This document shows positions 42,539-51,992 of a DNA stretch of 64,000 nt, piece after piece (the first letter of the stretch is position 1; each line of letters starts with the position of its first letter). The notes below the pieces were generated by a model. That model did not search any database, was not told the origin of the DNA, and saw nothing but the letters and a program-made list of their open reading frames with translations. The position numbers and the translations under genes are program-made. Source of the DNA: JBHJGM01 sp964405825 (GTDB taxonomy: Bacteria > Verrucomicrobiota > Verrucomicrobiia > Opitutales > JBHJGM01); the NCBI GenBank assembly GCA_964405825.1, contig CAYOPI010000009.1:4916-68915 (forward strand), given 5' to 3'.

Positions 42539-43411
42539 ATGACCGAGGGGCACATCACCGACACCACGGACCGGCGGTTCTATCTGATTCTGGGGGCACG
42601 CTCCAGTGGCCGACGTGCCCTGCTGGCCGACCTGATCGACGGCGCGGCCCTCGGCCAGGCATCGACGCGGGTCCTGCTCAGCGAAGCCGAACACGATGCA
42701 GCGGGTCCGCTGAGCGATGCGGGCGTGTCGCTGGATGCGTACCGGCTGGAGCCTACCGGGGCGCACACGGCCCCCCGGCTGACGGCGGCCGCCCTCCCCG
42801 AAAGCACCCAGACCATCTTCCTGCTCACCGATGGCGCAACCGATCCGGTCGACCAGGTGGAGGCCGTCCGTGACTGGCTGGGGGAGGAGGGCATCATGCT
42901 CACACGGGTGCTGACGGTCATTCACGGCGGGTTGCTCAGCGCGCACCCGGATCTGCAGCGCTGGTTCGATGCCTGTATCCACTTTTCGGATGTCCTCATA
43001 CTCAACCGGCGCGAGGGTCTGCCTCAGCGCTTTCTCGGCGACTTCAAGCAACGCGTGCGCAAGCAGGCCCTGCCCTGCCTGCTGGAACTGGCCAAGCGCG
43101 ACCGCCTGGACAATCCGCCCCGCGTGCTGGAGCCGCAGGCCCGGCGGCTGTCGCTCATCTTCGACGCCCCTGATGAAGCGGCCCTTGGCGCACTCGGCGA
43201 AGACGACGAAGATGCCATCGACGAGGCCTTCGAGGATGAACCCGAGTCTGACGACGCCGACCCCGATGCCCTGCCCTACACGCTGGAAGGCCGCGAAGAC
43301 CCCTGGCTGGCCCGCCAGGCCAACGGACAGCGGCAGCGCCGCCTGCCGGACATCACGGGTTTTCTGCCGCAACCGCCACCCACGCCCTCAGCGACATCCG
43401 GCAGCGCCTGA
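42539..43411 (+). CDS. Degenerate CobW/G3E-like P-loop protein
   Basis: A 290-residue protein that starts FYLILGARSSGRRALLADLIDG, in the place of a P-loop but with Arg-Arg where Lys-Ser/Thr of the Walker A motif should be. CIHFSDVLILNRREGL then resembles the AD-x-IVLNK segment of G3E GTPases. The C-terminal third is acidic (EDDEDAIDEAFEDEPESDDADP) and ends in a Pro-rich tail. Nucleotide hydrolysis is doubtful. Its place 24 nt after aroC suggests co-transcription, but no functional link to shikimate metabolism is known to me. The family call is tentative. Confidence 0.55.
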   Translation: MTEGHITDTTDRRFYLILGARSSGRRALLADLIDGAALGQASTRVLLSEAEHDAAGPLSDAGVSLDAYRLEPTGAHTAPRLTAAALPESTQTIFLLTDGATDPVDQVEAVRDWLGEEGIMLTRVLTVIHGGLLSAHPDLQRWFDACIHFSDVLILNRREGLPQRFLGDFKQRVRKQALPCLLELAKRDRLDNPPRVLEPQARRLSLIFDAPDEAALGALGEDDEDAIDEAFEDEPESDDADPDALPYTLEGREDPWLARQANGQRQRRLPDITGFLPQPPPTPSATSGSA

Positions 43412-43493
43412 ACGGGCTTGACTCAAACCGCCCCGCAGCGCTTGAATTCTCGTTTCGCCACGTGCGAAGAGTCCTCCAGTGGGACACCCACTT

Positions 43494-43578
43494 GCTCAGG
43501 TGGTGAAATTGGCAGACACGCATGATTCAGGTTCATGTGCCGCGAGGCGTGGGGGTTCGAGTCCCCCCCTGAGCACCA
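43494..43578 (+). tRNA. tRNA-Leu (anticodon CAG)
   Basis: An 85-nt class II tRNA. The acceptor stem GCTCAGG pairs with CCTGAGC, followed by A and an encoded CCA. The D-arm has AATTGGCAGACAC, the anticodon stem CATGA/TCATG encloses TTCAGGT with anticodon CAG, the long variable arm is TGCCGCGAGGCGT, and the T-arm is GGGGG-TTCGAGT-CCCCC. It reads CTG codons, which are common in this genome. Confidence 0.97.
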
Positions 43579-43706
43579 GGGTTGCTCGCGAATGTAGGCA
43601 GGCGCCCCCGGAGCAGATACCGGCGTTAACGTTTACTTCGGGGGGTGATGTTGTTCCCGAAACCAGCGGCGGGCTTCCAAGCGAGAGGACGCGAGCGCCG
43701 GTTTAC

Positions 43707-44582
43707 TCACTCAGGGGGGCGGGCGAGTTGCTCCTGAGACTCCCGAATCTTGAAAAGGCTGAGGTAGCCGGGGTTGCTCTTGTTTTCGCGAATGAAGATA
43801 ATCTGGCGTACGGAGGGAAGGTAGTACCAGACCTTCGTGTAAACGGCTCTCTCGCGATTCACCGTCGGGTCCCAGAGGTTTACCTGCATGGGCCCGGGCA
43901 CTTCGGCAGGCGGGGGAATGATTGTCATATCCCGTCCCTTCACTCGCTGGCGGGGCAGGTTGCCGAAGGTCAGCGCGACATCGCGGTCGAGGAAGTTGAT
44001 GATGCGAAAACTGCCGGAGGGGAAGGTGGTTGGCGAGTCATCCAGCACGATGGCCTCGTACAGAAGCCCCTCGTCATTGGGCTCATCGAGCTTTGACAGG
44101 AGCAGAAGCTGGCGTTTGCTCGGGTCAAGCAGCGGTATGCGCGCCACGGGAGGCGGAGTGGTGATCACGGCAATGGTGCCGTCCGGCTGCTCGACCAGTT
44201 CCGTCCTCGGCGCCTCTTCAAACAACTCCAGGGTTGAAGGCCCGGTGTAGGCCTGGGTCGCTGACCGGGAGCTGGTGGCCGCGAAGACGGACTTGTTCAA
44301 GTAAGCGAAGAAGTCACCCAATTGCGGCAGCTGGCGAAGCCGCTCCTGCAGGTCCGGCTGCTGTGTCAGCCTCTGGATTGGAATCTGCGTGGAATAGTGG
44401 AAGCGCTCCCGGCTATCAAAGGAGATAATCGAGAAGGCATAGGTTGGGAAAGGCTGGGGCGGTGCCTGTGCCCAGAGCTGCTGTGCACCCAATGTGAGCG
44501 TGAAGCCCACCGTGGTCGCAAGGCGTCCAAGGCGACAGCCGAAGCGCTGCCAGGAGACTGTAAGATTAGACCTCTGTTTCAT
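43707..44582 (-). CDS. Small secreted partner protein of giant prepilin-like protein, copy 1
   Basis: A 291-residue secreted protein with a signal peptide (ATTVGFTLTLGAQQLWAQ) and no recognised domain. It shares long similar stretches with the product of 51993-52859: FHYSTQ, the NKSVF region, QAYTGPSTLELFEEAP, a Pro-rich PPPVA segment, and DDSPTTFPSGSFRIINFL. Each protein lies directly after a giant prepilin-like gene and overlaps it (here by 17 nt), so they are coupled partners. The mature protein is probably extracytoplasmic and beta-rich. ATG 44582 starts the signal peptide. Confidence 0.75.
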   Translation of the reverse strand: MKQRSNLTVSWQRFGCRLGRLATTVGFTLTLGAQQLWAQAPPQPFPTYAFSIISFDSRERFHYSTQIPIQRLTQQPDLQERLRQLPQLGDFFAYLNKSVFAATSSRSATQAYTGPSTLELFEEAPRTELVEQPDGTIAVITTPPPVARIPLLDPSKRQLLLLSKLDEPNDEGLLYEAIVLDDSPTTFPSGSFRIINFLDRDVALTFGNLPRQRVKGRDMTIIPPPAEVPGPMQVNLWDPTVNRERAVYTKVWYYLPSVRQIIFIRENKSNPGYLSLFKIRESQEQLARPPE

Positions 44583-47500
44583 CCAGCCACCGGAATGACA
44601 CGATCTCGAACCGACGTCCAAGCAGAAGATTCTCGACGTTGACGAGTTTGTGCTGGTCCGTCCACGGGAAATCGGTGCCATTGGTACCTTCTTCGACAAC
44701 GAATTCCGGGGTTCGTTGCACAATGGCTTCGCACCAGGCAGAGGCTTCCGTATCGCCGGTGAGCGGATTGATCACCTCACCATAGGCTCGGATACGGAAG
44801 GTATCCGAACGGGCCGTCAAAACGGGCGCGAGCGCCTGCAGCAGGTCGGCCTGGGTGATCGAGGCGGTGGTGCCATCCATGAAGGAGCCGGATTCACCCC
44901 CCAGCCAGTGCTCACGGTGCGGAATACGCTGGGCGATGGTACCCCTGCTTCCGTCCACGGGATAGCTGCTAACGTCGGAGCTGGTGATTTCCTCGGTGTT
45001 TCGGCTCAGGCCCCCGTTGATGGTGTCCACGCCTTCCTCAGTCTGAACCTGGATACCGAGGCGTTCGTGATCGATGGCCGCCTGCAGGGTACCCTTCAAC
45101 GAGGTGTATCCGATGGAACGACCGGAAGGATCGGTGGCGTTGCGCTTGACCAGGCGGCGATTGACGAAGTCGGACAACGAGGTGAAGGGTCCACGGACCT
45201 TGACTTCGTGGACGATCCGCTCGGCCAGGTGACGCACCTCGCTCTCGCTCAGCGCGCGAAAGCCCCGCCAGCGTTCATTGTCGCTGAACGACTCAGCGAC
45301 CGCACCATAGGGGGTGTGCATCCGGAAGATGGCATTCTGAACATCGCCCTCGGTACCGGCACTGCTCTCGCTGGTGGATTCGAAGTCGACGGTGAGGCCA
45401 CTCAGGCTGCCCAGAAGGGCGGTCCAAGCCTCTACCGAAGTCGAATTCACGTTGAAAGCCCCTTCCACGCCGACGAAGGCCGCCACCGCCTCGTAAGGCG
45501 TAGGAGCATCCTCGTCGTAGGCGTCCGGGATGTCGGCCGGGTCGAGCAATTCGAGAATTTCGCTGGGCTCGCGGGTGGAGATGAGCCGCATGCGCCCATT
45601 GGGCAGGCGGTAGGCGGGATCGGTGACAAAATCCTCAATGACGTCACCCAGGCTCTGGACCCCATTCTCTCGAGGTGCGAGGGTTGAGAAGTAAAACTCG
45701 TCGAAGAGGGCCTGGTTCATCAGGTAGGAATAATCCTTGACGCTGATGTTTGAGCGAGTGCCAGAGTTGTGGTTTCTGGCGATTCGGTCTGAGTAGTACT
45801 CGGGACGGACAAAGGGATCGGCCTCGGCGTTGCCGACGATGTAGGTCGGCGAATTGTAGGTCCAGTCGATGTGCGCGTGCTGGAACTGAGCCAGGGAGGT
45901 CATCGGGTTACGCGGCAAGTCAAACAGGACCACGTGGGACTGGCCGACGAGTGCATCGTCGCCGCCGTCATCGTTTAGTGACTCACCCCAGAACCCGGTC
46001 AGTCGACCCCCGCTCAAGGAGAAATCGATGGGGGGGATGTCGATCGCGATTTCCTCGCGCGGGGTCGACCGCACTTCCATGTGGTTGGCGTTGATGCCAT
46101 CGAAGCCGCCCACACCATCGGCATTCACGTCAAAGGCGTAGCGCACGTTGTTGTTGGCCAGCACGCGCATGCGCAAAGGATCTTCGTTCGTGCGCACGTG
46201 CGTGACGACATCAAGGATGGGCGCGCGCGTTTCCTGTCCGGGGTTGAACAATTCGGGGATTCCAGTGGCGTTGGGGAAGGTAATTTCAGGCGGGACGGAT
46301 TCCTGGGACATGCCGTAGGGGAAGTCCCGGTTATGACTCCACTGCAGGCCGAAGCCCTGCCGGATGGTGGCCCCGCGGAAAGTGCCTGAGTTATTGTTGG
46401 CCCAACGCTGCCACTGGCCTGAACGCTGGAAGAATCCCATTTCTGCGCCGATAAACAGGCCCGCATTGCCGATTGCCTTACCTTTGTTGATACGGCCACT
46501 CTCGCCGGACTCAGTCTGACTCACGTCGCGAATTCCCCCGACGTTGGCCGACACTCTTTGACCGCTCTGGGGGTCATCTCGGTTGCTCCATTCAAAATGG
46601 TCTCCGTCGTAAAGTTCTGCAAAGGTCTGGCCATCCTCAATGGATTCGGCGTCACCACCCATGCCGGGCGCCCCGATCGTGATTCGGACGGTGTCAGTTC
46701 CCTCAACGTCCACGTACTGATCGTAGGAGCCTTCAACAGTGTAGCGCTGGGCGCTGTTCGGGCCGGTTCCGGAGGTTGAATAAATCCACGCCTGAACGTT
46801 GCCATTGCTGTGGAGCCGGCCATCGCCCGATTCGACGGGATTGTTTTCATTTCCGCCAATCAACGGGGAACGAGTGATACTCACGCTGGAATCATCCTCA
46901 AAGGCGAAGTTCCCGCCGCCGTTGTCCTGACGGATTTTGTGTCCGTCTTCCAGCAAAGAACGTAAACCATCGAAGTAGGCACCACCCTTAATCTCGTAGC
47001 GCTCGGTCAGCAGTATGGTTGTGTTGGAGGTGTTGCCGGAGAACTCGTTCAAGCGCAGGGGCTCATCGTTGACCGGCCCAAAAACGGCGATGCGTCCCGG
47101 CTCCAGGCGCAGCTTGGAGGCCACTCCGCTGACGGAATTGCTTCGAAGCATCGTGTCGGCCGTTTCAGGACTGACCACCATGAAGCGCTGATCCTTGGAG
47201 TAAATGGAGCCCATGGGAGTATGCGCGGCGATCGTCCAGTCACGGTCGGTTCCCTGTCCGACCCTGGCCCAGACGACCTCTCTGCGCAGATTCATCTGAG
47301 ACAGCTCAGTCTCAAGTTGGGTCAGCTCAGTTGGGAAATTGAGTGCCAGGAACGCTCTGAAATCCTCATCGAGTTGATAGTTGCCCGGGGTCCCATCCGG
47401 TCTGATGCCGCGGCGCCATCGTCCATCGGTGTGATAGAGCCGGTAGATGCCAACGTCCGTGCCGTTGTCGAACTTGACCTCTTCCTCAACCTTGTAGAGT

Positions 47501-49374
47501 CGGCGCCAGCTGTAGGGCTTCAGATCGGTTTCGATGACAACCTCCACCCCGGAGTCCCAGCGATAATTGAAGCGGAGCGCCTCCATCTCGATAGCGACAT
47601 TGTAGGGGTTCCAGAGGGCGACGTAGGGCTCAAGGGTAAGGGCCAACCGGTAGTCCGGAACGCCCGCCTGGCGTTCAAGAGAATTGTTACTGACGCGGCT
47701 CACCCCGATGCGATAGGCAAAGTTGACACGGATTGGCAGCACCGGCGCAACCTCCGGACGCATCAGCAGCCGCCACTGGCTACGGTTGGACGAGCCGCTC
47801 GCACTCGTGCCCATATGGTAGTAGGAAAACCGCGGATTGTTTGTTTCGAATCGGTAGAAGGAGTCCATCAGCAGTTTGGAGGCGTCCACGCGGTCCTCGA
47901 TATCGGCGTTGAAGGCGTGGTAGGCGCGGGCGTCAATCGAGGGTCCCTGCGGGCCCTCACGGATGCCGGTATACTCCGAGGAAGAGACAGGCTTGTAGAG
48001 GCGGTAAAAATCCCGCAACACGTGGAAGGTGGGCCCGTAGTGCTTCGGCTCATCGGGCCAGCCGCTATGATCGTAGGACTCAGGGCGCAGCGCCGGCACC
48101 TCATAGACCGGACGGTGGCCGAAAGTTGTGTTGGCGAAGTTCTCGGCCCCGCCGTTGAAACGGAAACCATTGATACGAGGCAGAGGCTTTTCCCCGCCGG
48201 TGTAAAGCAGGTCGGCCTCGCTGATGCTCGCGCGAAAGTTGGGGGCGAAGAAGTTATCGTTGTTAAAGTCACCATCGTCCATCTCGAAGGCCAGAGACAG
48301 GTCACGCTTGAGTCCGCCTTCGACGGGATTGGTCAGCAAGCCCACGCTGTGAGTGGTCAAATCGTGCCCCAGGCGCACAATCATGTTCTTAACGAGCAGC
48401 TCGTTGCCATCCTGGGTGGCCAGGAGGGAGAGCTGGTCGGAGTCGACGAGGGCCGAGAGCAGGTCATTTTGCGTAGTGTCGAGGTAATCGCTGAAGGCAA
48501 ACTCGGCGGCTGCGTTCTCATCACCGAGGTTGGCCCGAATGCGATCGAGTTCAATCTGCTGGGAGGTCTTGCGGAAGCGTTCGTCCCAATCCGAGAGGCT
48601 GCCTCCTTCAAACTGATTGACCAGATTGATGCGCGCCTTGACGTTCTCGTCGATCACGGCCCAGGCGTAGCGCCCGATCGGGGCCCGCGCCGTTCCAGAA
48701 GCGTCGTCCAGCAGAATATCCATCAGCGGTGCCTGCAGACGCTCATAGGCCGCCATCCCGCCAGTGTAGAGATTGGACGGATGATTGAAGAGGTGGACCA
48801 GATCGAAGCCGGACAGGTCAGAGGTCGGCGTGATCATGTCCGCGGCCGTACCCAAAGCCGGATCCTTTTCCTCGTTGCCGCTCACCAGCCAGACCGCCTG
48901 GCCCTTGGGGTTGTCGCTGCTGGGCAGGAAGACGCGATGTGCCTGGAAAGCCGAATTATCGCTTCCGTTGGAATTAAAGGGTGCAACAAGGCGGAAACGC
49001 CCAAACTCGTCGAGTTCGCCGCCGACCAGATCCGTCTGCCAGACGCCGGTCCAAAAAGGCTGATTGACGCCTTCGATCTGCCGGGTCGTCGGGTCGCTGT
49101 CGTAGATGGCGCCCGTGGCTGTCACACGCTGGTCGGTGCCAGCGGTGCGCTGAAGCTCCTTGAGGGCGATTCCCAGGCCCATGCGCGCGTACTGACGGGC
49201 GAGGTTCTTGAGGTTTTCGTTGGTGGCGGCCTGGGTCTCGGTGGTGACCAGGGTGGAGATGCCCACCAGGAGCATGACCAGGAAGGCCATCAGGGTCATC
49301 GCCACAATCAGGGCGAAACCTCCGGACGAACGCGGAGCACGGGATTGGCTGAGCACCTTGGATTTCTTTTTCAT
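44566..49374 (-). CDS. Giant prepilin-like protein, Verru_Chthon cassette A type, copy 1
   Basis: A 1602-residue protein. The N-terminus is prepilin-like: a basic leader, then GFALIVAMTLMAFLVMLLVGIS, then a helix (NLARQYARMGLGIALKELQR). The Glu normally found five residues after the cleavage site is Val. Most of the rest is a soluble, beta-rich passenger without known domains. The C-terminal 250 residues contain GPFTSLSDFVNRRLV and a QALAPVLTARSDTFRIRAYG block shared with the product of 52859-57436. Parts of this gene are less GC-rich (one 60-nt sample is 48 %). It resembles the Verru_Chthon cassette A proteins, which occur with pseudopilins in Verrucomicrobiota. A role in envelope or secretion structures is inferred. 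Confidence 0.75.
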   Translation of the reverse strand: MKKKSKVLSQSRAPRSSGGFALIVAMTLMAFLVMLLVGISTLVTTETQAATNENLKNLARQYARMGLGIALKELQRTAGTDQRVTATGAIYDSDPTTRQIEGVNQPFWTGVWQTDLVGGELDEFGRFRLVAPFNSNGSDNSAFQAHRVFLPSSDNPKGQAVWLVSGNEEKDPALGTAADMITPTSDLSGFDLVHLFNHPSNLYTGGMAAYERLQAPLMDILLDDASGTARAPIGRYAWAVIDENVKARINLVNQFEGGSLSDWDERFRKTSQQIELDRIRANLGDENAAAEFAFSDYLDTTQNDLLSALVDSDQLSLLATQDGNELLVKNMIVRLGHDLTTHSVGLLTNPVEGGLKRDLSLAFEMDDGDFNNDNFFAPNFRASISEADLLYTGGEKPLPRINGFRFNGGAENFANTTFGHRPVYEVPALRPESYDHSGWPDEPKHYGPTFHVLRDFYRLYKPVSSSEYTGIREGPQGPSIDARAYHAFNADIEDRVDASKLLMDSFYRFETNNPRFSYYHMGTSASGSSNRSQWRLLMRPEVAPVLPIRVNFAYRIGVSRVSNNSLERQAGVPDYRLALTLEPYVALWNPYNVAIEMEALRFNYRWDSGVEVVIETDLKPYSWRRLYKVEEEVKFDNGTDVGIYRLYHTDGRWRRGIRPDGTPGNYQLDEDFRAFLALNFPTELTQLETELSQMNLRREVVWARVGQGTDRDWTIAAHTPMGSIYSKDQRFMVVSPETADTMLRSNSVSGVASKLRLEPGRIAVFGPVNDEPLRLNEFSGNTSNTTILLTERYEIKGGAYFDGLRSLLEDGHKIRQDNGGGNFAFEDDSSVSITRSPLIGGNENNPVESGDGRLHSNGNVQAWIYSTSGTGPNSAQRYTVEGSYDQYVDVEGTDTVRITIGAPGMGGDAESIEDGQTFAELYDGDHFEWSNRDDPQSGQRVSANVGGIRDVSQTESGESGRINKGKAIGNAGLFIGAEMGFFQRSGQWQRWANNNSGTFRGATIRQGFGLQWSHNRDFPYGMSQESVPPEITFPNATGIPELFNPGQETRAPILDVVTHVRTNEDPLRMRVLANNNVRYAFDVNADGVGGFDGINANHMEVRSTPREEIAIDIPPIDFSLSGGRLTGFWGESLNDDGGDDALVGQSHVVLFDLPRNPMTSLAQFQHAHIDWTYNSPTYIVGNAEADPFVRPEYYSDRIARNHNSGTRSNISVKDYSYLMNQALFDEFYFSTLAPRENGVQSLGDVIEDFVTDPAYRLPNGRMRLISTREPSEILELLDPADIPDAYDEDAPTPYEAVAAFVGVEGAFNVNSTSVEAWTALLGSLSGLTVDFESTSESSAGTEGDVQNAIFRMHTPYGAVAESFSDNERWRGFRALSESEVRHLAERIVHEVKVRGPFTSLSDFVNRRLVKRNATDPSGRSIGYTSLKGTLQAAIDHERLGIQVQTEEGVDTINGGLSRNTEEITSSDVSSYPVDGSRGTIAQRIPHREHWLGGESGSFMDGTTASITQADLLQALAPVLTARSDTFRIRAYGEVINPLTGDTEASAWCEAIVQRTPEFVVEEGTNGTDFPWTDQHKLVNVENLLLGRRFEIVSFRWLDETEV

Positions 49375-49569
49375 CGCAACAAGCACGTTGATATTCAAAA
49401 ACTTAAAAGTAATGAAGTGAGTCGAGGCGGAACCGACTTCGTTGTGTTACCTAGGCTTACCACCGCTGAAAGCCTTTTTTCACCCTTCGGGGCCTGAAAA
49501 GGTGTGCGTCCTGCACGGGGGGCAAAAGGCGGGCTTGCCGTATTGATAAGCTACTCTACGGTGGCGGGC

Positions 49570-51147
49570 ATGCTTTCTGACATCGTTTTTGCGCTGCTGC
49601 GCCGTTCGTGGCTATACATTTGCCTCTTGTTGGTGACTACGACTGCCGGTCACGCCAACACCGCCCCACCCGACTCCGATCTGGTCCGCGCGCTGCGCCT
49701 GCTTGACCAGATGGAGAACAACCTGCGTTACCTCAAGCGCGGAGACGTGGCCGGCTACAATGCCATCTCGGCCAAGCTGACCGAGACGCAGCAGTTGCTC
49801 AATTCCACGAAGTCCGGCGAGCATCCCGACTACGCACCGGCGGCAAAGCGGTGGTACGCCCTGCGCGACCGGCTGCAGGCAATCGCCAAAGAATGGCAAA
49901 GCGGCACTCCGGAGTCCGCGCCGAGCGAAGGCGCAGCAACGCCCACGCCGGCCCCGGCGCCTCCGCCCAACGACACCCCCAAGGCCGTCAATGACGCCAT
50001 CCGGGCGGCTTTCGACGCCGCTTCGGGGGTGAACGCGGCGACCTATGCCGATCCGCAGCAGGCCGCGCTGTGGGACGACACGCTTGCGCAGCTGACCGCC
50101 CGGGCCGAGCCCTTTACCGGCGATCGCCTGTGGGGGCGCAAGATTCGGTTGAACCTCAACGCGCTGGAGGGGCGCTTGAACCAGGCCCGCCGTGAGCGTG
50201 CCGGACAGGTGCAGGCGGCGATGCAGGCCGAGGGCAAGGCGCTGACCTCGAAGATGTGGGACCGGTTTTCGAGCGAGAAGCTTCCGCCCTTCACGCTGGA
50301 GATGGAGCCGGAGGCGATTCGGGAATGGGGTGCCTATCGCCGCGACCTTTTGGAGAAGACGATCGCGGCGGACCTGGCCCACGTTGAGGCGCTCTATGCC
50401 GAAGGTCGGCTGTCCTCGCAGGATCGCAGCAGCGCGATCAGCTGGGTGGGCAACATCGGCAAGCAGCGCGTGGAGGAGCAATTGCAGGCAGCTGTCTACA
50501 TGCTCGATATGGAGGTGGAGAACGGGCTGGATATCGCCGCGTGGCTGGCCGAGACCGACCTTGAGGACCGCACGCAGGTGATCAGTCGCCTGACCCGCGA
50601 CGGCGCAATGGCTTACAACATGGAGCGGCTCAATGCGGGCAAGCGCGCCATCGAACAGGCCGCGGCGCTGGACGCCGGCAGCGGGCGCACCGGTGGCCCC
50701 GATCGGGCCGCGCAGATGCAGGAACTGGAGCAGGGCATCCGGGCCTATCAGGCGATGAGCCGGCAGGCGCTGGCCGAGGTCGTCATGCCCGATGCCGCCA
50801 CCACCAACGCCGAGTTGCTGCGCATCGCCGAGAGCACGCTGGCCAACGAGAATTACGAATCCTCCCGCGGCTGGGAACGTCTGGTCATCAACAGCGACCT
50901 GCAGAAGAAGGAGAAGTGGGAGGGCGACTATCGACGCGGTACCGTACGCGATACCATCAGCGTTTATCACTACCAGTGGGATGAGTTCCAGGTCGCCACG
51001 GCCGAACAGGTCGGCGATCGCTACTTCATCTACTACAACCGCCTGAAGTTCTTCCACAGTGGCGGTTCGACGACGCCGACGGGCCGGTGGATCCTCTCCC
51101 AGCGTTTCCAGGGCTCGGAAATCCTGAAAGCCAACATCGGCAAGTAG
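49570..51147 (+). CDS. Secreted helical protein of unknown function
   Basis: A 525-residue protein with a signal peptide (WLYICLLLVTTTAGHA) and a largely alpha-helical, charged body with a Pro/Ala-rich linker near residues 120-140. No catalytic motif or family is recognised. The C-terminal 100 residues (VYHYQWDEFQVATAEQVGDRYFIYY) look more beta-like. It lies on the opposite strand between the two giant prepilin-like modules, so it may be related to them, though nothing in sequence proves this. ATG 49570 was chosen for the signal peptide. Confidence 0.68.
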   Translation: MLSDIVFALLRRSWLYICLLLVTTTAGHANTAPPDSDLVRALRLLDQMENNLRYLKRGDVAGYNAISAKLTETQQLLNSTKSGEHPDYAPAAKRWYALRDRLQAIAKEWQSGTPESAPSEGAATPTPAPAPPPNDTPKAVNDAIRAAFDAASGVNAATYADPQQAALWDDTLAQLTARAEPFTGDRLWGRKIRLNLNALEGRLNQARRERAGQVQAAMQAEGKALTSKMWDRFSSEKLPPFTLEMEPEAIREWGAYRRDLLEKTIAADLAHVEALYAEGRLSSQDRSSAISWVGNIGKQRVEEQLQAAVYMLDMEVENGLDIAAWLAETDLEDRTQVISRLTRDGAMAYNMERLNAGKRAIEQAAALDAGSGRTGGPDRAAQMQELEQGIRAYQAMSRQALAEVVMPDAATTNAELLRIAESTLANENYESSRGWERLVINSDLQKKEKWEGDYRRGTVRDTISVYHYQWDEFQVATAEQVGDRYFIYYNRLKFFHSGGSTTPTGRWILSQRFQGSEILKANIGK

Positions 51148-51153
51148 GCCGCT

Positions 51154-51954
51154 TCAGGCGGAGTCGTCGCCGGCTTCATTGAGGAAGCGCTGCACGCTGG
51201 CCACAAAGGCCGGGCGGTTCTGCACATGCACGTTATGGGCGGCTTGCGGGATCGTCTCCAGGCGGGCGGCGGGAAAGTGGTGCCGGATCGCCGTCTGGTC
51301 CCCGTCACTGACAAAGTCCGACTGCGCGCCGCGGACAAAAAGCACGGGCCCGTCGAAGCGGTCATTCGCGCTCAGCGGCGAACGTCCGATGGCCTCGAGC
51401 GAGTCGGTAAGCGCGTCGAGGTTGGCCTGCCAGTGGAAGCCCTCGGAAGCGTTGCCGGTGAGATTGGTCAGGAGGAAGGCGCGCATGGCCCAGTCGTCGA
51501 TGCCGGCTGCCTCGAGCGCGTCTTCGGCATCCTTGCGGCGCGTGAGCGTGCCCAGGTCGAGCGTCTGGAGGGCGGCGAACTCGCAGGCAAAGTGCGGCGC
51601 GTAGTCGCGGGGGGCAATGTCGGCGACGATCAGTTGGCGGAGGCGTTCGGGCGCGTCGCAGGCCAGCCGCATGGCGACCTTGCCGCCCAGGCTGTGCCCG
51701 AGCAGGTCCACCGAGGCGAATCCCCGGGTGTCGAGCCAACGGGAGAGATCGGCCGCGAGGGAGGGGAAGTCCATGGCCGGCGTGTGCGGACTCTGGCCGT
51801 GGTTGCGCAGGTCCAGCAGGTAGACCGCGTGGGTGGCGGCGAGGTCGCGCGCGGTGGTGGCCCAGTTGCGCGAGGACCCCAGCAAACCATGCAGCACGAC
51901 CAAAGGAGGCTTTTGCGCCTCACCCACGAGGCGGTGAAAGAGTTCAACGGGCAC
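51154..51954 (-). CDS. Alpha/beta-hydrolase, YbfF-like esterase
   Basis: A 266-residue alpha/beta-hydrolase: LVVLHGLLGSSRNW oxyanion region, LDLRNHGQSPHTP, nucleophile elbow GHSLGG, LFVRGAQSDFVSD for the acid, and AAHNVHVQNR for the catalytic His. These segments match the YbfF/abhydrolase-11 group of acyl esterases. The start is GTG 51954, chosen because the upstream frame is Arg/Pro-rich and no ATG is available. It follows the small secreted protein gene by 38 nt on the same strand and converges on the secreted helical gene with a 6-nt gap. Confidence 0.85.
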   Translation of the reverse strand: MPVELFHRLVGEAQKPPLVVLHGLLGSSRNWATTARDLAATHAVYLLDLRNHGQSPHTPAMDFPSLAADLSRWLDTRGFASVDLLGHSLGGKVAMRLACDAPERLRQLIVADIAPRDYAPHFACEFAALQTLDLGTLTRRKDAEDALEAAGIDDWAMRAFLLTNLTGNASEGFHWQANLDALTDSLEAIGRSPLSANDRFDGPVLFVRGAQSDFVSDGDQTAIRHHFPAARLETIPQAAHNVHVQNRPAFVASVQRFLNEAGDDSA

Positions 51955-51992
51955 GGCGCGAGGAAAGGCAGCGGCGTGAACGCTGACAAGCC

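Noticed and set aside
41384..43372. A 662-codon minus-strand open frame opposite aroC and the CobW-like gene
   Set aside because: It spans two genes and has shadow-type composition.
43600..43660. Possible terminator after tRNA-Leu (CCCCCGGAG pairing with CTTCGGGGG)
   Set aside because: The loop is about 22 nt and no T-tract follows.
47221..49497. A 758-codon plus-strand open frame opposite the giant prepilin-like gene
   Set aside because: No start signal or motif; it covers a gene with a paralogue elsewhere in the window.
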